Of a stretch of 64,000 nt of DNA, positions 1 to 8,171 are shown piece after piece. This DNA comes from Paenibacillus camelliae (lineage in GTDB: Bacteria; Bacillota; Bacilli; Paenibacillales; Paenibacillaceae). A program made the position numbers and the translations under genes. Where the stretch lies: NCBI RefSeq assembly GCF_023715345.1, contig NZ_JAMBNY010000008.1:1-64000 (forward strand), given 5' to 3'. Each line of letters opens with the position of its first letter. The first letter of the stretch is position 1. The notes below the pieces were generated by a model. It searched no databases and was not told where the DNA came from. It worked only from the letters and a program-made list of their open reading frames with translations.

Positions 1-61
1 CTTCATGTAAAGCTTCAACAGCAAGTAATTTGATTTCAACTGGATGCTTACTTTTAGCCAT
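1..61 (-). CDS. Transposase OrfA-like N-terminus (partial)
   Basis: Reading leftward from an ATG at 61 gives about 20 residues, MAKSKHPVEIKLLAVEALHE, then the window ends. The short basic start followed by a helix with the pattern E-x-K-x-x-A-V-E-A resembles the N-terminal helix-turn-helix domain of IS3-type OrfA transposases. A GGGGAG ribosome binding site lies about 10 bases upstream on this strand. The start sits inside an inverted-repeat region (69-120) that may be an IS end. Family assignment is tentative because only the first residues are present. Confidence 0.5.
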   Translation of the reverse strand, partial: MAKSKHPVEIKLLAVEALHE

Positions 62-68
62 AAAAATA

Positions 69-120
69 CTCCCCATCGGATAAACAGATTTTTTATTTAA
101 TCTGTCTACCTAATGGGGAG
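69..120. repeat. Inverted repeat upstream of the transposase fragment
   Basis: The outer arms CTCCCCAT (69-76) and ATGGGGAG (113-120) are complementary. Inside them ACAGATT (84-90) pairs with AATCTGT (99-105). The position just 5' of the transposase-like start suggests the terminal or subterminal region of an insertion sequence, but no target duplication can be shown with one end in view. Confidence 0.45.
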
Positions 121-352
121 CATATCAGTTTCCTCTGGAGACCTACATGCTTGCTCAATTTGCTTTAAAGCGAAAGAGGAGGTTAGCTACAAGGCAATTT
201 CTCGGTGCTGAAAGCACGACAACTTCAGATTTGAAGCTGACGAGCTCATAGCTTTAACAGTGCAGAAAAGTCAACCTTTAAGGAAAAAAAGTTGCAGTGA
301 CGCAACAAAGTCAGCAGCATATACTATATTATCACTTGATGGAGGTGATCGT

Positions 353-469
353 ATGAAAATAGTTGAACAGCAGGTGATCCCAATGAACAGTGCCGTTCGC
401 CGCTTTTTACTTGTCATTAAAATTCTTACCATCGTTTGTATTGCTGCTACAGGAGGACTATTTAAGTGA
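353..469 (+). CDS. Small single-pass membrane peptide (38 aa)
   Basis: I choose the ATG at 353 because a strong GGAGGTGATC ribosome binding site (341-350) lies directly before it; a longer in-frame reading from 260 has no such site. The 38-residue product has a short polar N-terminus (MKIVEQQVIP), a basic patch (VRR) and a hydrophobic segment of about 20 residues (LLVIKILTIVCIAATG) predicted to cross the membrane, ending GGLFK. It is followed by a rho-independent terminator at 528-558, so it may be its own short transcription unit. I do not recognise a family. Codon use and the strong ribosome binding site argue that it is translated. Confidence 0.5.
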   Translation: MKIVEQQVIPMNSAVRRFLLVIKILTIVCIAATGGLFK

Positions 470-527
470 AGTGGTTAACAGGTATACAACAGGATAACAG
501 CGCGTATCCTAAACATTTAGAGTAGAG

Positions 528-558
528 AGCTTCATCTTGACGCGGGATGAAGCTTTTT
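528..558 (+). terminator. Rho-independent terminator
   Basis: AGCTTCATC (528-536) pairs with GATGAAGCT (546-554) and is followed by a T run. It closes the small-peptide unit before the HAD phosphatase gene. Confidence 0.75.
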
Positions 559-605
559 ATTGCATAGGTATGATAAGATATTAGAGAGACATGGAGGGGA
601 TAAAT

Positions 606-1373
606 ATGACAGCATATAAACTATTAGCCTTAGATATGGATGGTACATTGCTGAATGACGATTTACATATCACGGATCTGAACTTGAAGTGGATAAGGAA
701 GGCAGTGGAAGCGGGAGTCACTGTTATATTTTCTACTGGTCGCGGTTTTATTAATGCTATCGACTACGCAGTGGATATGGGACTAGATTCACCTATGATT
801 ACGGTGAACGGCGGAGAGATCTGGTCGAAACCGCATGTATTGCTGCAACGTAAAACTTTAGATGCGGACTGGATTAGTAAGCTGCACGGTGTTTCGACTC
901 AGTACCCGAATACTTGGTTCTGGGCATATACGACAAAGCGCATTTACAATAAAGACAGCTGGCATGAGCTGCAAGGGGAGCTAACTGCGCATGAATGGCT
1001 AAAATTCGGCTATTATGACGAGGATATTGAGATCATTCAAGCGATACGCAGTGAGATAGAAGCTTGGCAGGGGCTGGAAATATCTAATTCTTCCATTTAT
1101 AATTTGGAGATAAACCCACTTGGGGTGTCAAAAGCAAGTGCGTTAGAAGCCTTATGCGAGCACATGGGGATTCATATGGATGAAGTGATCGCTGTCGGTG
1201 ATAGCTTGAATGATATTAAAGCAATCGAGGCAGTTGGGCTTGGAGTCGCGATGGAAAACGCCCAAGAGGAAGTGAAGGCTGCAGCGGATGCAGTTACGTT
1301 TTCCAACAATGAACATGGCGTAGCCGAGGTCATTCGGCGCTACATATTTAACGAGGCTGAAGCGGAGCTTTAG
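606..1373 (+). CDS. HAD-superfamily Cof-type phosphatase
   Basis: A 255-residue HAD hydrolase of the Cof/YkrA type (IIB cap), probably acting on phosphorylated sugars or cofactors in the cytoplasm; the substrate cannot be told from sequence. Motif I is LDMDGT near the N-terminus (nucleophile Asp), motif II is FSTGRG, the motif III Lys is in the VSKASALEAL stretch, and motif IV is VGDSLND. The ATG at 606 is preferred over the one at 591 because the GGAGGGG ribosome binding site lies between them. The gene follows a terminator and is followed by the DUF456 gene after 40 bases, so a common transcript is likely. Confidence 0.85.
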   Translation: MTAYKLLALDMDGTLLNDDLHITDLNLKWIRKAVEAGVTVIFSTGRGFINAIDYAVDMGLDSPMITVNGGEIWSKPHVLLQRKTLDADWISKLHGVSTQYPNTWFWAYTTKRIYNKDSWHELQGELTAHEWLKFGYYDEDIEIIQAIRSEIEAWQGLEISNSSIYNLEINPLGVSKASALEALCEHMGIHMDEVIAVGDSLNDIKAIEAVGLGVAMENAQEEVKAAADAVTFSNNEHGVAEVIRRYIFNEAEAEL

Positions 1374-1413
1374 CGATAGTTGTAGGTTTTTTGCCGATTA
1401 AAGGGGGAAGGCA

Positions 1414-1893
1414 ATGGATATTTTAGGTATTATAATTGTAGTCTTACTATTTATCGTTGGGATGATTGGAACGATATATCCGGTATTGCCTGGAGTATTC
1501 GCTATCTATGCAGCATTTTTTGTGTACGGATGGTTTTTTAGCTTTAGCGATTTTAATGTTTGGTTTTGGATTCTACAAACCTTTATCCTTATCGTATTAG
1601 TCGTCGCGGATTATATCGTTGGCGCATGGGGAGTAAAAAAGTATGGTGGGACGAAGGCATCGGTCATTGGATCGACGATTGGCATTATTGTGGGGCCATT
1701 CGTTATTCCGGCCTTCGGACTTGTGCTTGGACCATTTCTAGGCGCGGTTATCGGAGAATTAATTGTTGGTACGAAGCTAAAGCAGGCATTGCTCGCAGGC
1801 TGGGGCTCATTAATTGGATTGTTAAGCAGTGTTATTGTTAAAATAGTATTACAGCTCATTATGATTGTGCTGTTTATCATTTGGATATTGTAA
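1414..1893 (+). CDS. DUF456 family membrane protein
   Basis: A 159-residue, very hydrophobic protein with about four to five transmembrane segments and many glycines (for example GMIGTIYPVLPGV near residues 16-28 and GPFLGAVIGEL around 107-117). This pattern, with two glycine/proline-rich hairpin-like repeats, is typical of DUF456 proteins, which have no established biochemical role. AAAGGGGGAAG precedes the ATG. It sits between a HAD phosphatase and a ThuA-like gene with short gaps, suggesting an operon. Confidence 0.75.
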   Translation: MDILGIIIVVLLFIVGMIGTIYPVLPGVFAIYAAFFVYGWFFSFSDFNVWFWILQTFILIVLVVADYIVGAWGVKKYGGTKASVIGSTIGIIVGPFVIPAFGLVLGPFLGAVIGELIVGTKLKQALLAGWGSLIGLLSSVIVKIVLQLIMIVLFIIWIL

Positions 1894-1910
1894 TTTAGGA
1901 GGAAAATACC

Positions 1911-2624
1911 TTGATTAATGTAACGATTTGGAATGAGTTTTTGCATGAGAAGCAGCACGAAGAGGTAACGCGTGTATATCCAGAGGGTATCCATATTGCT
2001 TTACAAAAAGGCCTTGCAAGTGAGCAATTCAATATACGTACAGCAACGCTAGAGGATCCGGAGCATGGACTTACTGAGGAAGTATTGAATAATACAGACG
2101 TGCTAGTATGGTGGGGACATATGGGACATGATCGTGTTGAGGATGCGATCGTTGAACGTGTGCATGCCCGCGTCATGGCGGGTATGGGGTTAATTGTACT
2201 GCATTCCGCACATTTCTCTAAAATATTCAAAAAGCTTATGGGCACTGGCTGCGATTTGAAGTGGCGTGAAGCCAATGAGAAGGAGCGTCTGTGGGTTGTC
2301 AATCCAGGGCATCCGATTGCAGAAGGTCTGCCTGAGTACATTACGCTTGATCATGAAGAAATGTACGGCGAGCATTTTGATATTCCGGCACCAGACGAGC
2401 TAATTTTCCTTAGCTGGTTCCAAGGCGGCGAGGTGTTCCGCAGCGGCTGCACATTTACACGCGGTCAAGGTAAAATCTTCTATTTCCGTCCGGGGCATGA
2501 AACATTCCCGACTTATTATAATGAGCATATTCTTAAAGTTATATCTAATGGTATCAAATGGGCGAAGCCTACAATGACTGCAACGCCGGTACGCGGCAAC
2601 GCTCAGCCTTTAGAGCAGCTGTAG
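1911..2624 (+). CDS. ThuA domain protein (trehalose utilisation-like)
   Basis: A 237-residue protein of the ThuA family, which has a class I glutamine amidotransferase-like fold and is linked in other bacteria to trehalose and other sugar metabolism. Visible features are the N-terminal strand VTIWNEF, the [11 protein letters not shown] segment around residues 63-73, the [11 protein letters not shown] strand in the position of the amidotransferase nucleophile elbow, and the C-terminal [14 protein letters not shown] block. The start is TTG at 1911, supported by AGGAGG at 1898-1903. It lies 17 bases after the DUF456 gene and 23 before the flippase gene. No sugar genes are adjacent, so the substrate is open. 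Confidence 0.8.
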   Translation: MINVTIWNEFLHEKQHEEVTRVYPEGIHIALQKGLASEQFNIRTATLEDPEHGLTEEVLNNTDVLVWWGHMGHDRVEDAIVERVHARVMAGMGLIVLHSAHFSKIFKKLMGTGCDLKWREANEKERLWVVNPGHPIAEGLPEYITLDHEEMYGEHFDIPAPDELIFLSWFQGGEVFRSGCTFTRGQGKIFYFRPGHETFPTYYNEHILKVISNGIKWAKPTMTATPVRGNAQPLEQL

Positions 2625-2647
2625 GTGAAAAGGAAGAAGAATAACTT

Positions 2648-4312
2648 ATGACAACGTTAAAAAAAGATTCGCTGCTGAAAGGCACATTAATACTAGCACT
2701 GGCTGCGCTTGTAGCCAGAATGCTAGGTATGTTTCAAAAAATTCCGCTTGAATATATGCTTAATTCAGAAGGCCAATATGCTTTCTTCGTTGCGAACCAA
2801 ATTTATTTAATACTACTAGCTGTAGCGACTGCTGGTTTTCCAAGTGCAATAAGCAAGATGGTATCTGAACGAATGGAACGCGGTAACTATGAGGAAGCTC
2901 GCCGCGTTTATAAGGCTGCACTCATATTTGGTGCAGTAGCAGGAGTCTTGTTAACTCTTATATTATTTTTTGGAGCTTCTTATTATGCAACTACGATCGT
3001 TAAGGAGCCGTCTGTTTCATTAGCAGTACAAGCGATTGCCCCTGCATTAATCGTATTTCCTATTGTTGCTATGATGAGGGGATATTTTCAAGGTCGTCAA
3101 ATGATGGCCGCTGGAGGTATCTCGCAAATTGTAGAGCAATTTGCTCGCGTAATATTAGGACTTGCGCTAGGATATATATTCCTATCACTAGGCTATAGTG
3201 ATACAACTGCTTCGGCAGCTGTTACGTTTGGTAGTGTTTTTGGAAGCATCGCAGCATTTGTCATTATGATCTATTATTCTCGTAAGCTTAAGAAACAGGA
3301 TGCTCGTTTATCCAATACATCAGCAGAGGCCCGTGCGGCATTGCTGCCTAATCAACCGTATTCAGTAAATAAGGGGCCTAAGCTGAAATTTCGCACAATA
3401 TATGGCGAGATCCTTCGTATGTCCATTCCAGCATTATTGACTGCGATGACGATTAATCTCGTTTATACCTTTGATTCTTCCTTCTTCAAACGCATAACGG
3501 AAAAGGTGTACACTTCAGTCCAAGCAACAGATGTTGCAGCCATTCTAGGAATTAAAGCACAATCGCTTGCAGGCATACCGCCTATTCTAGCGATTGCTTT
3601 AGGCTCCTCGATTGTTCCGATTATTGCTGCAGCTTTTGCTCGGAAGGATCAATCCGAGGTAAACAAGCAGACATCGATGGTTATGAAGATCGTCTGCATC
3701 TCTGGTGTGCCGATTGCCATGTACTTAACAGTAGCCGCATACTCAGTTACTGGTTTGTTGTTTTCAAGCAATGAAGGCTATGATATTGTCGCATTGCTTT
3801 GTGCTGGGACGATATTGCAAATTACGATGATGACAACAAACTCAATATTGTATGGTATGGGTAAGCAGAAGCAGACGATGTACAATACGATTATAGGATT
3901 AATGATGAAGGTCGTATTTAGTACTTTGTTTGGTTATTATTTTGGGGTCTATGGTTTTATCATTGGGACGACGATTTGCTTCTTAAGCATTACGCTGTTA
4001 AATATTCGTCTCATAAAGCGCGACGTGTCGCTTCATGTTATGGGTAGAAAATGGATTCCTTATATTGCAGCAGTAGTCATATCCACTGCTGCCTGCTGGG
4101 GTGCTGAACGTGCGATGCTTTCGTTAACAGGTGAGCTAGCACCTAAGCTTTCTTATTTAATCGCCGTGCTTATATCTGGCAGTATATTGTGTGTTATTTA
4201 CGGCATATTATTGCTGAAGCTAAAAGTGATCACTGCACAGGATGTCGAGGCATTGCCCGGGAAATTAAGAGGCCCGATGAGAAAGGTAATGCGCGTACTT
4301 CGTACTGGTTAA
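2648..4312 (+). CDS. MurJ/YtgP-like lipid flippase (MOP superfamily)
   Basis: A 554-residue polytopic membrane protein of the polysaccharide-transport/MurJ branch of the MOP exporter superfamily, about the size of Bacillus subtilis YtgP. The N-terminal motif (ALAALVARMLGMFQKIPLEYMLNSEG) and the PALIVFPIVAMMRGYFQG segment around residues 135-155 match this family, which includes YtgP/MurJ and SpoVB. About 14 transmembrane helices are expected, with a polar loop near residues 215-245. It probably flips lipid II or another undecaprenyl-linked precursor outward across the cytoplasmic membrane. YtgP and SpoVB cannot be separated with certainty here. It is the last large gene of the 0.6-4.3 kb cluster. 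Confidence 0.82.
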   Translation: MTTLKKDSLLKGTLILALAALVARMLGMFQKIPLEYMLNSEGQYAFFVANQIYLILLAVATAGFPSAISKMVSERMERGNYEEARRVYKAALIFGAVAGVLLTLILFFGASYYATTIVKEPSVSLAVQAIAPALIVFPIVAMMRGYFQGRQMMAAGGISQIVEQFARVILGLALGYIFLSLGYSDTTASAAVTFGSVFGSIAAFVIMIYYSRKLKKQDARLSNTSAEARAALLPNQPYSVNKGPKLKFRTIYGEILRMSIPALLTAMTINLVYTFDSSFFKRITEKVYTSVQATDVAAILGIKAQSLAGIPPILAIALGSSIVPIIAAAFARKDQSEVNKQTSMVMKIVCISGVPIAMYLTVAAYSVTGLLFSSNEGYDIVALLCAGTILQITMMTTNSILYGMGKQKQTMYNTIIGLMMKVVFSTLFGYYFGVYGFIIGTTICFLSITLLNIRLIKRDVSLHVMGRKWIPYIAAVVISTAACWGAERAMLSLTGELAPKLSYLIAVLISGSILCVIYGILLLKLKVITAQDVEALPGKLRGPMRKVMRVLRTG

Positions 4313-4384
4313 TCCATTAGTTCTAGAATAACTGCAGAAATGCTTCTGAATGAACAATGTTTAAAGCTCAAGGAGGATAAAGCA

Positions 4385-4723
4385 ATGATTAGAATTACTA
4401 ATGATGCACAGTTCCATGATCTCGTTGGGAGAGATAAGCTCACAATCGTTGTATTTAAAACAACATGGTGCGGTGATTGCCATTATATCAATCCGTTTAT
4501 GCCAGACGTTGTGCAGCAATATGAAGGTAAGGCTACATTCTATGAAGTCGATCGTGATGAGCTTCCTGATCTTTGCATTGAGCTTAACATATTAGGTATA
4601 CCAAGCTTTATCGCTTACAAAGACGGCAAGGAAATCGCACGTTTTGTGAGTAAGCTGCGCAAAACACGTGAAGAGATTGAACAGTTTGTGAATCGAACAA
4701 TTGAGATGGCTGAACTGTTATAA
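4385..4723 (+). CDS. Thioredoxin-like protein
   Basis: A 112-residue thioredoxin-fold protein with the redox motif WCGDC near residue 30 in place of the usual WCGPC, a cis-proline loop (GIPSF), and the edge strand VFKTTW. It is likely a cytoplasmic thiol-disulfide oxidoreductase. The ATG at 4385 is chosen because AGGAGG (4371-4376) lies just upstream; a longer reading frame from 4340 has no ribosome binding site. It is separated from the heme A synthase gene by 90 bases with a promoter-like stretch, so the two may be independently transcribed. The WCGDC variant may shift redox potential; this is inference. Confidence 0.85.
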   Translation: MIRITNDAQFHDLVGRDKLTIVVFKTTWCGDCHYINPFMPDVVQQYEGKATFYEVDRDELPDLCIELNILGIPSFIAYKDGKEIARFVSKLRKTREEIEQFVNRTIEMAELL

Positions 4724-4813
4724 TATTGTTACAAAATTCACATTTTGAACATGGCTTTTACCTAATGTGCTCGATATAATGAAAAGACAGAACAATAAGA
4801 ATTAGGTGAGTAC

Positions 4814-5737
4814 ATGAAGGTTACAAAACGATTTCGAACTTTAGCGAATCTGTCCTGTATTGGAATGCTGCTCGTACTTCTTGCGGGAGCATTAGTTACC
4901 AATACGGATTCTGGTCGCGGTTGTGGAGATGATTGGCCACTCTGTAACGGAAAATTCGTACCAGCCTATACGGTTGAGTCGATGATCGAATACTCTCACC
5001 GTGTCGTGAGCGGTGTAGAAGGAATTTTAGTGGCGATCGTGTTTTTCTCTATCTATCGTATGTACAAGCGTGAAGGCAATGCGTACCGTGAACCAATGCA
5101 ATATGCTTGGTATGCGCTGTTATTTACAATCGTGCAAGCGTTAATGGGAGCTGCTGCCGTTATGTGGCCGCAATCTCCGCCGATTATGGCTATTCATTTT
5201 GGTATATCTCTTGTAGCCTTTGCCGCAACAGCCCTTCTCGTAATATGGTGTTATCGAGATAAGAAGGGTGTTGTAGAAAAAACACTGTACCCTCGCAAGC
5301 TGATGCCTTGGGCACTGGCAGCATCGGTGTATTGCTACGTTGTTGTCTATCTTGGTGCATTTATCCGTCATACTGAAAGTGCGGGTGGATGTCTCGGCTG
5401 GCCGTTATGTAATGGGGAAGTTATTCCAGAGATGACAGGAGCTACGGGTATTGCATTTATTCACCGTGTCGCTGCAGCGATATTAGGTATCGTACTTATT
5501 GCATTATATCTTTACATTAAGCGTACAACCGGAAATTCATCTTTAACCCAATCATCTCTTGCTATTGTTGTGTTAGTCATAGCACAAATTTTTAGCGGTG
5601 CTTGGCTCGTTAGTACGATCGGTAATGATAATTGGTTCTTGTTCACAAGCTTATTGCACAATTTAATTATTGTAGCGTTATTTGCATTAATCGTTGACTT
5701 AGTTATTCGATCTTGGATATATCGAGAACGTCAATAA
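4814..5737 (+). CDS. ctaA: Heme A synthase CtaA
   Basis: A 307-residue membrane enzyme that oxidises the C8 methyl of heme O to the formyl group of heme A for cytochrome oxidases. It shows the two-fold repeat of the COX15/CtaA family: each half carries a cysteine pair (GCGDDWPLC and GGCLGWPLC) in an outer loop followed by a helix with a heme-ligating histidine (EYSHRVVSG and FIHRVAAA). About eight transmembrane helices are apparent. It stands alone, with a strong terminator at 5744, and ctaB is not adjacent. Its presence indicates an aa3- or caa3-type oxidase elsewhere, so the organism respires oxygen as well as carrying the fermentation block below. Confidence 0.93.
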   Translation: MKVTKRFRTLANLSCIGMLLVLLAGALVTNTDSGRGCGDDWPLCNGKFVPAYTVESMIEYSHRVVSGVEGILVAIVFFSIYRMYKREGNAYREPMQYAWYALLFTIVQALMGAAAVMWPQSPPIMAIHFGISLVAFAATALLVIWCYRDKKGVVEKTLYPRKLMPWALAASVYCYVVVYLGAFIRHTESAGGCLGWPLCNGEVIPEMTGATGIAFIHRVAAAILGIVLIALYLYIKRTTGNSSLTQSSLAIVVLVIAQIFSGAWLVSTIGNDNWFLFTSLLHNLIIVALFALIVDLVIRSWIYRERQ

Positions 5738-5743
5738 ATTAAG

Positions 5744-5775
5744 CTGCCATTCGATAACCGAGTGGCAGTTTTTTT
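5744..5775 (+). terminator. Terminator after ctaA
   Basis: CTGCCATTCG (5744-5753) pairs with CGAGTGGCAG (5759-5768), with one G-T pair, followed by seven T residues. Confidence 0.85.
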
Positions 5776-5852
5776 GTGCATTAAGGGGGTAGATGCGAGC
5801 ACAGAACAGAATATGGTATGATTATAGCTAGCTAATAAAATGAGGTGAAATG

Positions 5853-6566
5853 ATGCTGCAATTTTTATATCTGGAAGATTCTATTACGCCAGATCCACTC
5901 TTTATTGAAGCAGATCAACTATTGCAGCGCTATGCGGCAGCTGCCTCTGCAAAACGGAATGAAAGTGAAGAAGCGAATAAACGCTGGTCAAAGTTTGAAA
6001 TATGGAGCCTTGGCTTGCGCAGTTCTCTTCACGAGCTATATTCAAGTCACTATGCTGCGAAAAAATACAAAGAGATGATTACAAGTTCGACCTTAGCAGA
6101 AATGGATGAAACTCAGAAGTTAAATTACACACGATACGTTTACTTTGATAAGAATGGATTTATTCGAGTTTTCTCTTTACTGGATAAGCTGGGCACTTTC
6201 TTAAATGAATTACTGGAAATGCGCACCGAGCGTGTAAAGCCGCATTTCTCTTACTTTACCGTTCTGAGAAGAATGCGTGAATCTGGTGTTCATCCAGACT
6301 TAACAAAGCCATTGAATGACTTAAAGGAAAGCAGTAAAGAGCCTACACATCGTTTAAGAAGAAGACGTAATACAGAAATTCACTATATGAATTCAGAAAT
6401 GCACGATGATCTTGTTCAGCAAACACGAATGTACGGTCAAGAAACGGAAATAAAGCTAGAAAATTTAGATCTGCAATTACAGGATTTAACTGCTGGTTTA
6501 CATATGGTTACACAATCCATTCTACTTACCTTTCAATATGCCGAGCGAATCATGAAACAAAAATAA
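5853..6566 (+). CDS. HEPN-domain protein (Cthe_2314-like)
   Basis: A 237-residue, mostly helical, charged protein. The stretch RRRRNTEIHY near residue 172 holds an R-x4-H motif (RNTEIH), the catalytic signature of HEPN ribonucleases, and the overall pattern resembles the Cthe_2314-type HEPN family that is common in Paenibacillaceae. HEPN proteins are often RNases or toxin partners, but many family members are of unknown role. Two ATGs occur at 5850 and 5853; I prefer 5853 because GAGGTGA (5842-5848) would be too close to the first. No antitoxin-like gene is adjacent; an SDR oxidoreductase follows after 29 bases. Family assignment is from memory of the motif, function unproven. Confidence 0.6.
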   Translation: MLQFLYLEDSITPDPLFIEADQLLQRYAAAASAKRNESEEANKRWSKFEIWSLGLRSSLHELYSSHYAAKKYKEMITSSTLAEMDETQKLNYTRYVYFDKNGFIRVFSLLDKLGTFLNELLEMRTERVKPHFSYFTVLRRMRESGVHPDLTKPLNDLKESSKEPTHRLRRRRNTEIHYMNSEMHDDLVQQTRMYGQETEIKLENLDLQLQDLTAGLHMVTQSILLTFQYAERIMKQK

Positions 6567-6595
6567 GGGCTTATAGCTAGAGAAGGGGGATAGAA

Positions 6596-7378
6596 TTGAA
6601 ACTTATGGGGAAAAAGGCGCTAATAACTGGTAGCGCCAAAGGTCTAGGAAAACGAACAGCGATTGAATTAGCACAGCAAGGTTGTAACCTAATGCTGCAT
6701 TATTATACTAGCAAGTCTGAAGCAGAACAATTAAGGCAAGAGCTTCTAAAGTACAAGGTCGAAGTGAGACTAGCTCAAGCGAATCTATCCTCATCTCATG
6801 GTGTTAATGAGTTAGCGGAAGCCGTGAAAAGCTGGGACGGTGGCGTCGATATCCTTATTAACAATGCAGGACCTTTCGTTCGGGAACGGAAGCTTTTTCA
6901 ACAATATGATCCTGAGCTTATTACGTCACTGATCCAAGGCAATTTAATCTCGGCTATGTTGTTAGATCATCAGGTGTTGCCTTATATGCGCAACAAACGA
7001 TGGGGTAGAATTATACATTTTGGATTTGGTCATGCCAATGAAGCTAGAGCATGGCCGCAGCGTGCCGTATACGCAGCAGCAAAAACCGCGTTAGTCTCTT
7101 TTACAAAATCTCTCGCAGTCGAGGAAGCACCCTACGGTATAACCGTCAATATGATCGGTCCTGGGGATATTAAAGGTGTCTATAAGGAAAAGTCTATTGC
7201 AGAGGTGCAGCACGATTATGACGAGGAGCAGCCAACCGGTAGGCCTGGAACAGGCGAAGATGTGGCTAGAGTCATTACGTTTTTATGTGAGGAGAAATCG
7301 AGCTTTTTAACTGGCAACATTATTGATGTAACGGGTGGCTTCGATCCGATACGCGCTAATATTCTAAATCAAAAATAA
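6596..7378 (+). CDS. SDR-family oxidoreductase
   Basis: A 260-residue short-chain dehydrogenase/reductase. The cofactor motif TGSAKGLGK is at residues 11-19, the NNAG motif near residue 89, and YAAAK holds the catalytic Tyr and Lys around 164-168. The usual catalytic serine about 13 residues before the Tyr is absent: that region reads HFGFGHANEARAW. Either activity is altered or another residue substitutes. The TTG start at 6596 is favoured by AGGGGGA at 6584-6590; ATG at 6605 is the alternative. It is probably cotranscribed with the HEPN gene and ends at a bidirectional terminator. Substrate unknown. Confidence 0.85.
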   Translation: MKLMGKKALITGSAKGLGKRTAIELAQQGCNLMLHYYTSKSEAEQLRQELLKYKVEVRLAQANLSSSHGVNELAEAVKSWDGGVDILINNAGPFVRERKLFQQYDPELITSLIQGNLISAMLLDHQVLPYMRNKRWGRIIHFGFGHANEARAWPQRAVYAAAKTALVSFTKSLAVEEAPYGITVNMIGPGDIKGVYKEKSIAEVQHDYDEEQPTGRPGTGEDVARVITFLCEEKSSFLTGNIIDVTGGFDPIRANILNQK

Positions 7379-7406
7379 GGCGATCTCGTTTATGCGAGAT
7401 CGCCTT
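7377..7406. terminator. Bidirectional terminator between convergent genes
   Basis: AAGGCGATCTCG (7377-7388) and CGAGATCGCCTT (7395-7406) form a perfect 12-bp stem with a 6-base loop, between the SDR gene and the oppositely oriented yutI-like gene. Confidence 0.8.
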
Positions 7407-7428
7407 ATGATCAAAACTGATCGTTTAT

Positions 7429-7674
7429 TTAGAATACTTGTACAACCTCTACGATGCCGTCAACTTCCTCAAGAAGAGCACGCTCGATACCTGCTTTAAG
7501 CGTAATTGTGGAAGATGGGCAGCTACCGCATGCACCCATTAGGCGAAGCTTTACAATGCCGTCTTCTACGTCTACTAGCTCCACATCACCGCCGTCGCGT
7601 TGTAAAAACGGACGAAGCTTGTCAAGGACGTCCAATACTTCATCATACTTAGTATCTTGTAGTTGTTCACTCAT
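7429..7674 (-). CDS. yutI: NifU-like iron-sulfur scaffold (YutI-type)
   Basis: An 81-residue protein matching the C-terminal NifU domain found in small Nfu proteins. The motif GACGSCPSS carries the CxxC pair that binds a transient Fe-S cluster at a subunit interface, followed by [10 protein letters not shown]. It delivers Fe-S clusters to apo-proteins in the cytoplasm. I place the start at the second in-frame ATG (7674) because the GGAG ribosome binding site abuts the first one (7683). It is divergent from yuzB, as in the B. subtilis yutI-yuzB-yutJ neighbourhood, which supports the assignment. Confidence 0.87.
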   Translation of the reverse strand: MSEQLQDTKYDEVLDVLDKLRPFLQRDGGDVELVDVEDGIVKLRLMGACGSCPSSTITLKAGIERALLEEVDGIVEVVQVF

Positions 7675-7781
7675 TGCATTCATCTCCTTTCTATTCTATT
7701 ATAGTACAAAGTAATGCAAATGAATACAGTTCTCAGCAAAGTTGTTGAACCAATAAGTTTTTTGAAAGTTAAGGTGTGTTT

Positions 7782-8054
7782 ATGTTAAAACCAACCATTG
7801 AATTTTGCACAAGCAATATGCATCACGGTACAGAGGTGCTGCTCGATAAATACGAGCTTGATGATACGTACGAAACAACGGAATATGGATGTCTTGGCAA
7901 TTGTGGTGAATGCTATCTTAAGCCTTTCGCTTTAGTAAACGGCACAATTGTTGCAGCTGATTCGGTCGCCGAGCTTGATGAAGCAATTCAAAAGTTTCTC
8001 GTTGAGGATGCTGAGAATCAAGCTGCTCTAGATCGATTACTCGATGATCTGTAG
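7782..8054 (+). CDS. yuzB: YuzB family protein (DUF1450)
   Basis: A 90-residue protein with an N-terminal Cys (EFCTSN) and the motif YGCLGNCGECY, that is C-x3-C-x2-C, as in YuzB/DUF1450 proteins. The cysteines suggest a metal-binding or thioredoxin-like ferredoxin fold, but no function is established. AAGGTG at 7771-7776 supports ATG 7782; a GTG at 7776 is inside that site. The acidic C-terminus (FLVEDAENQAALDRLLDDL) is a helix. The neighbours are an Nfu scaffold and a type II NADH dehydrogenase-like gene, a conserved context pointing to Fe-S or redox work. Confidence 0.83.
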   Translation: MLKPTIEFCTSNMHHGTEVLLDKYELDDTYETTEYGCLGNCGECYLKPFALVNGTIVAADSVAELDEAIQKFLVEDAENQAALDRLLDDL

Positions 8055-8171
8055 TTTAAGGCTTAAATAGTGATGATTAGTGAATAATATCGTTGTGTGC
8101 ACCTTATGATGTGTAAAGAATGAGTTATTATACCTTCCAATGATTCGTGACATCATCACTGTGCCATGACT

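Noticed and set aside
121..260. Family A repeat remnant near the left edge
   Set aside because: Only the short TTCTCGGTGCTGAAAG stretch matches; too little to annotate as a feature.
1895..2341. 148-codon minus-strand ORF over the ThuA-like gene
   Set aside because: Shadow of a well-supported gene; Ser/Cys-rich low-quality composition and no start signals.
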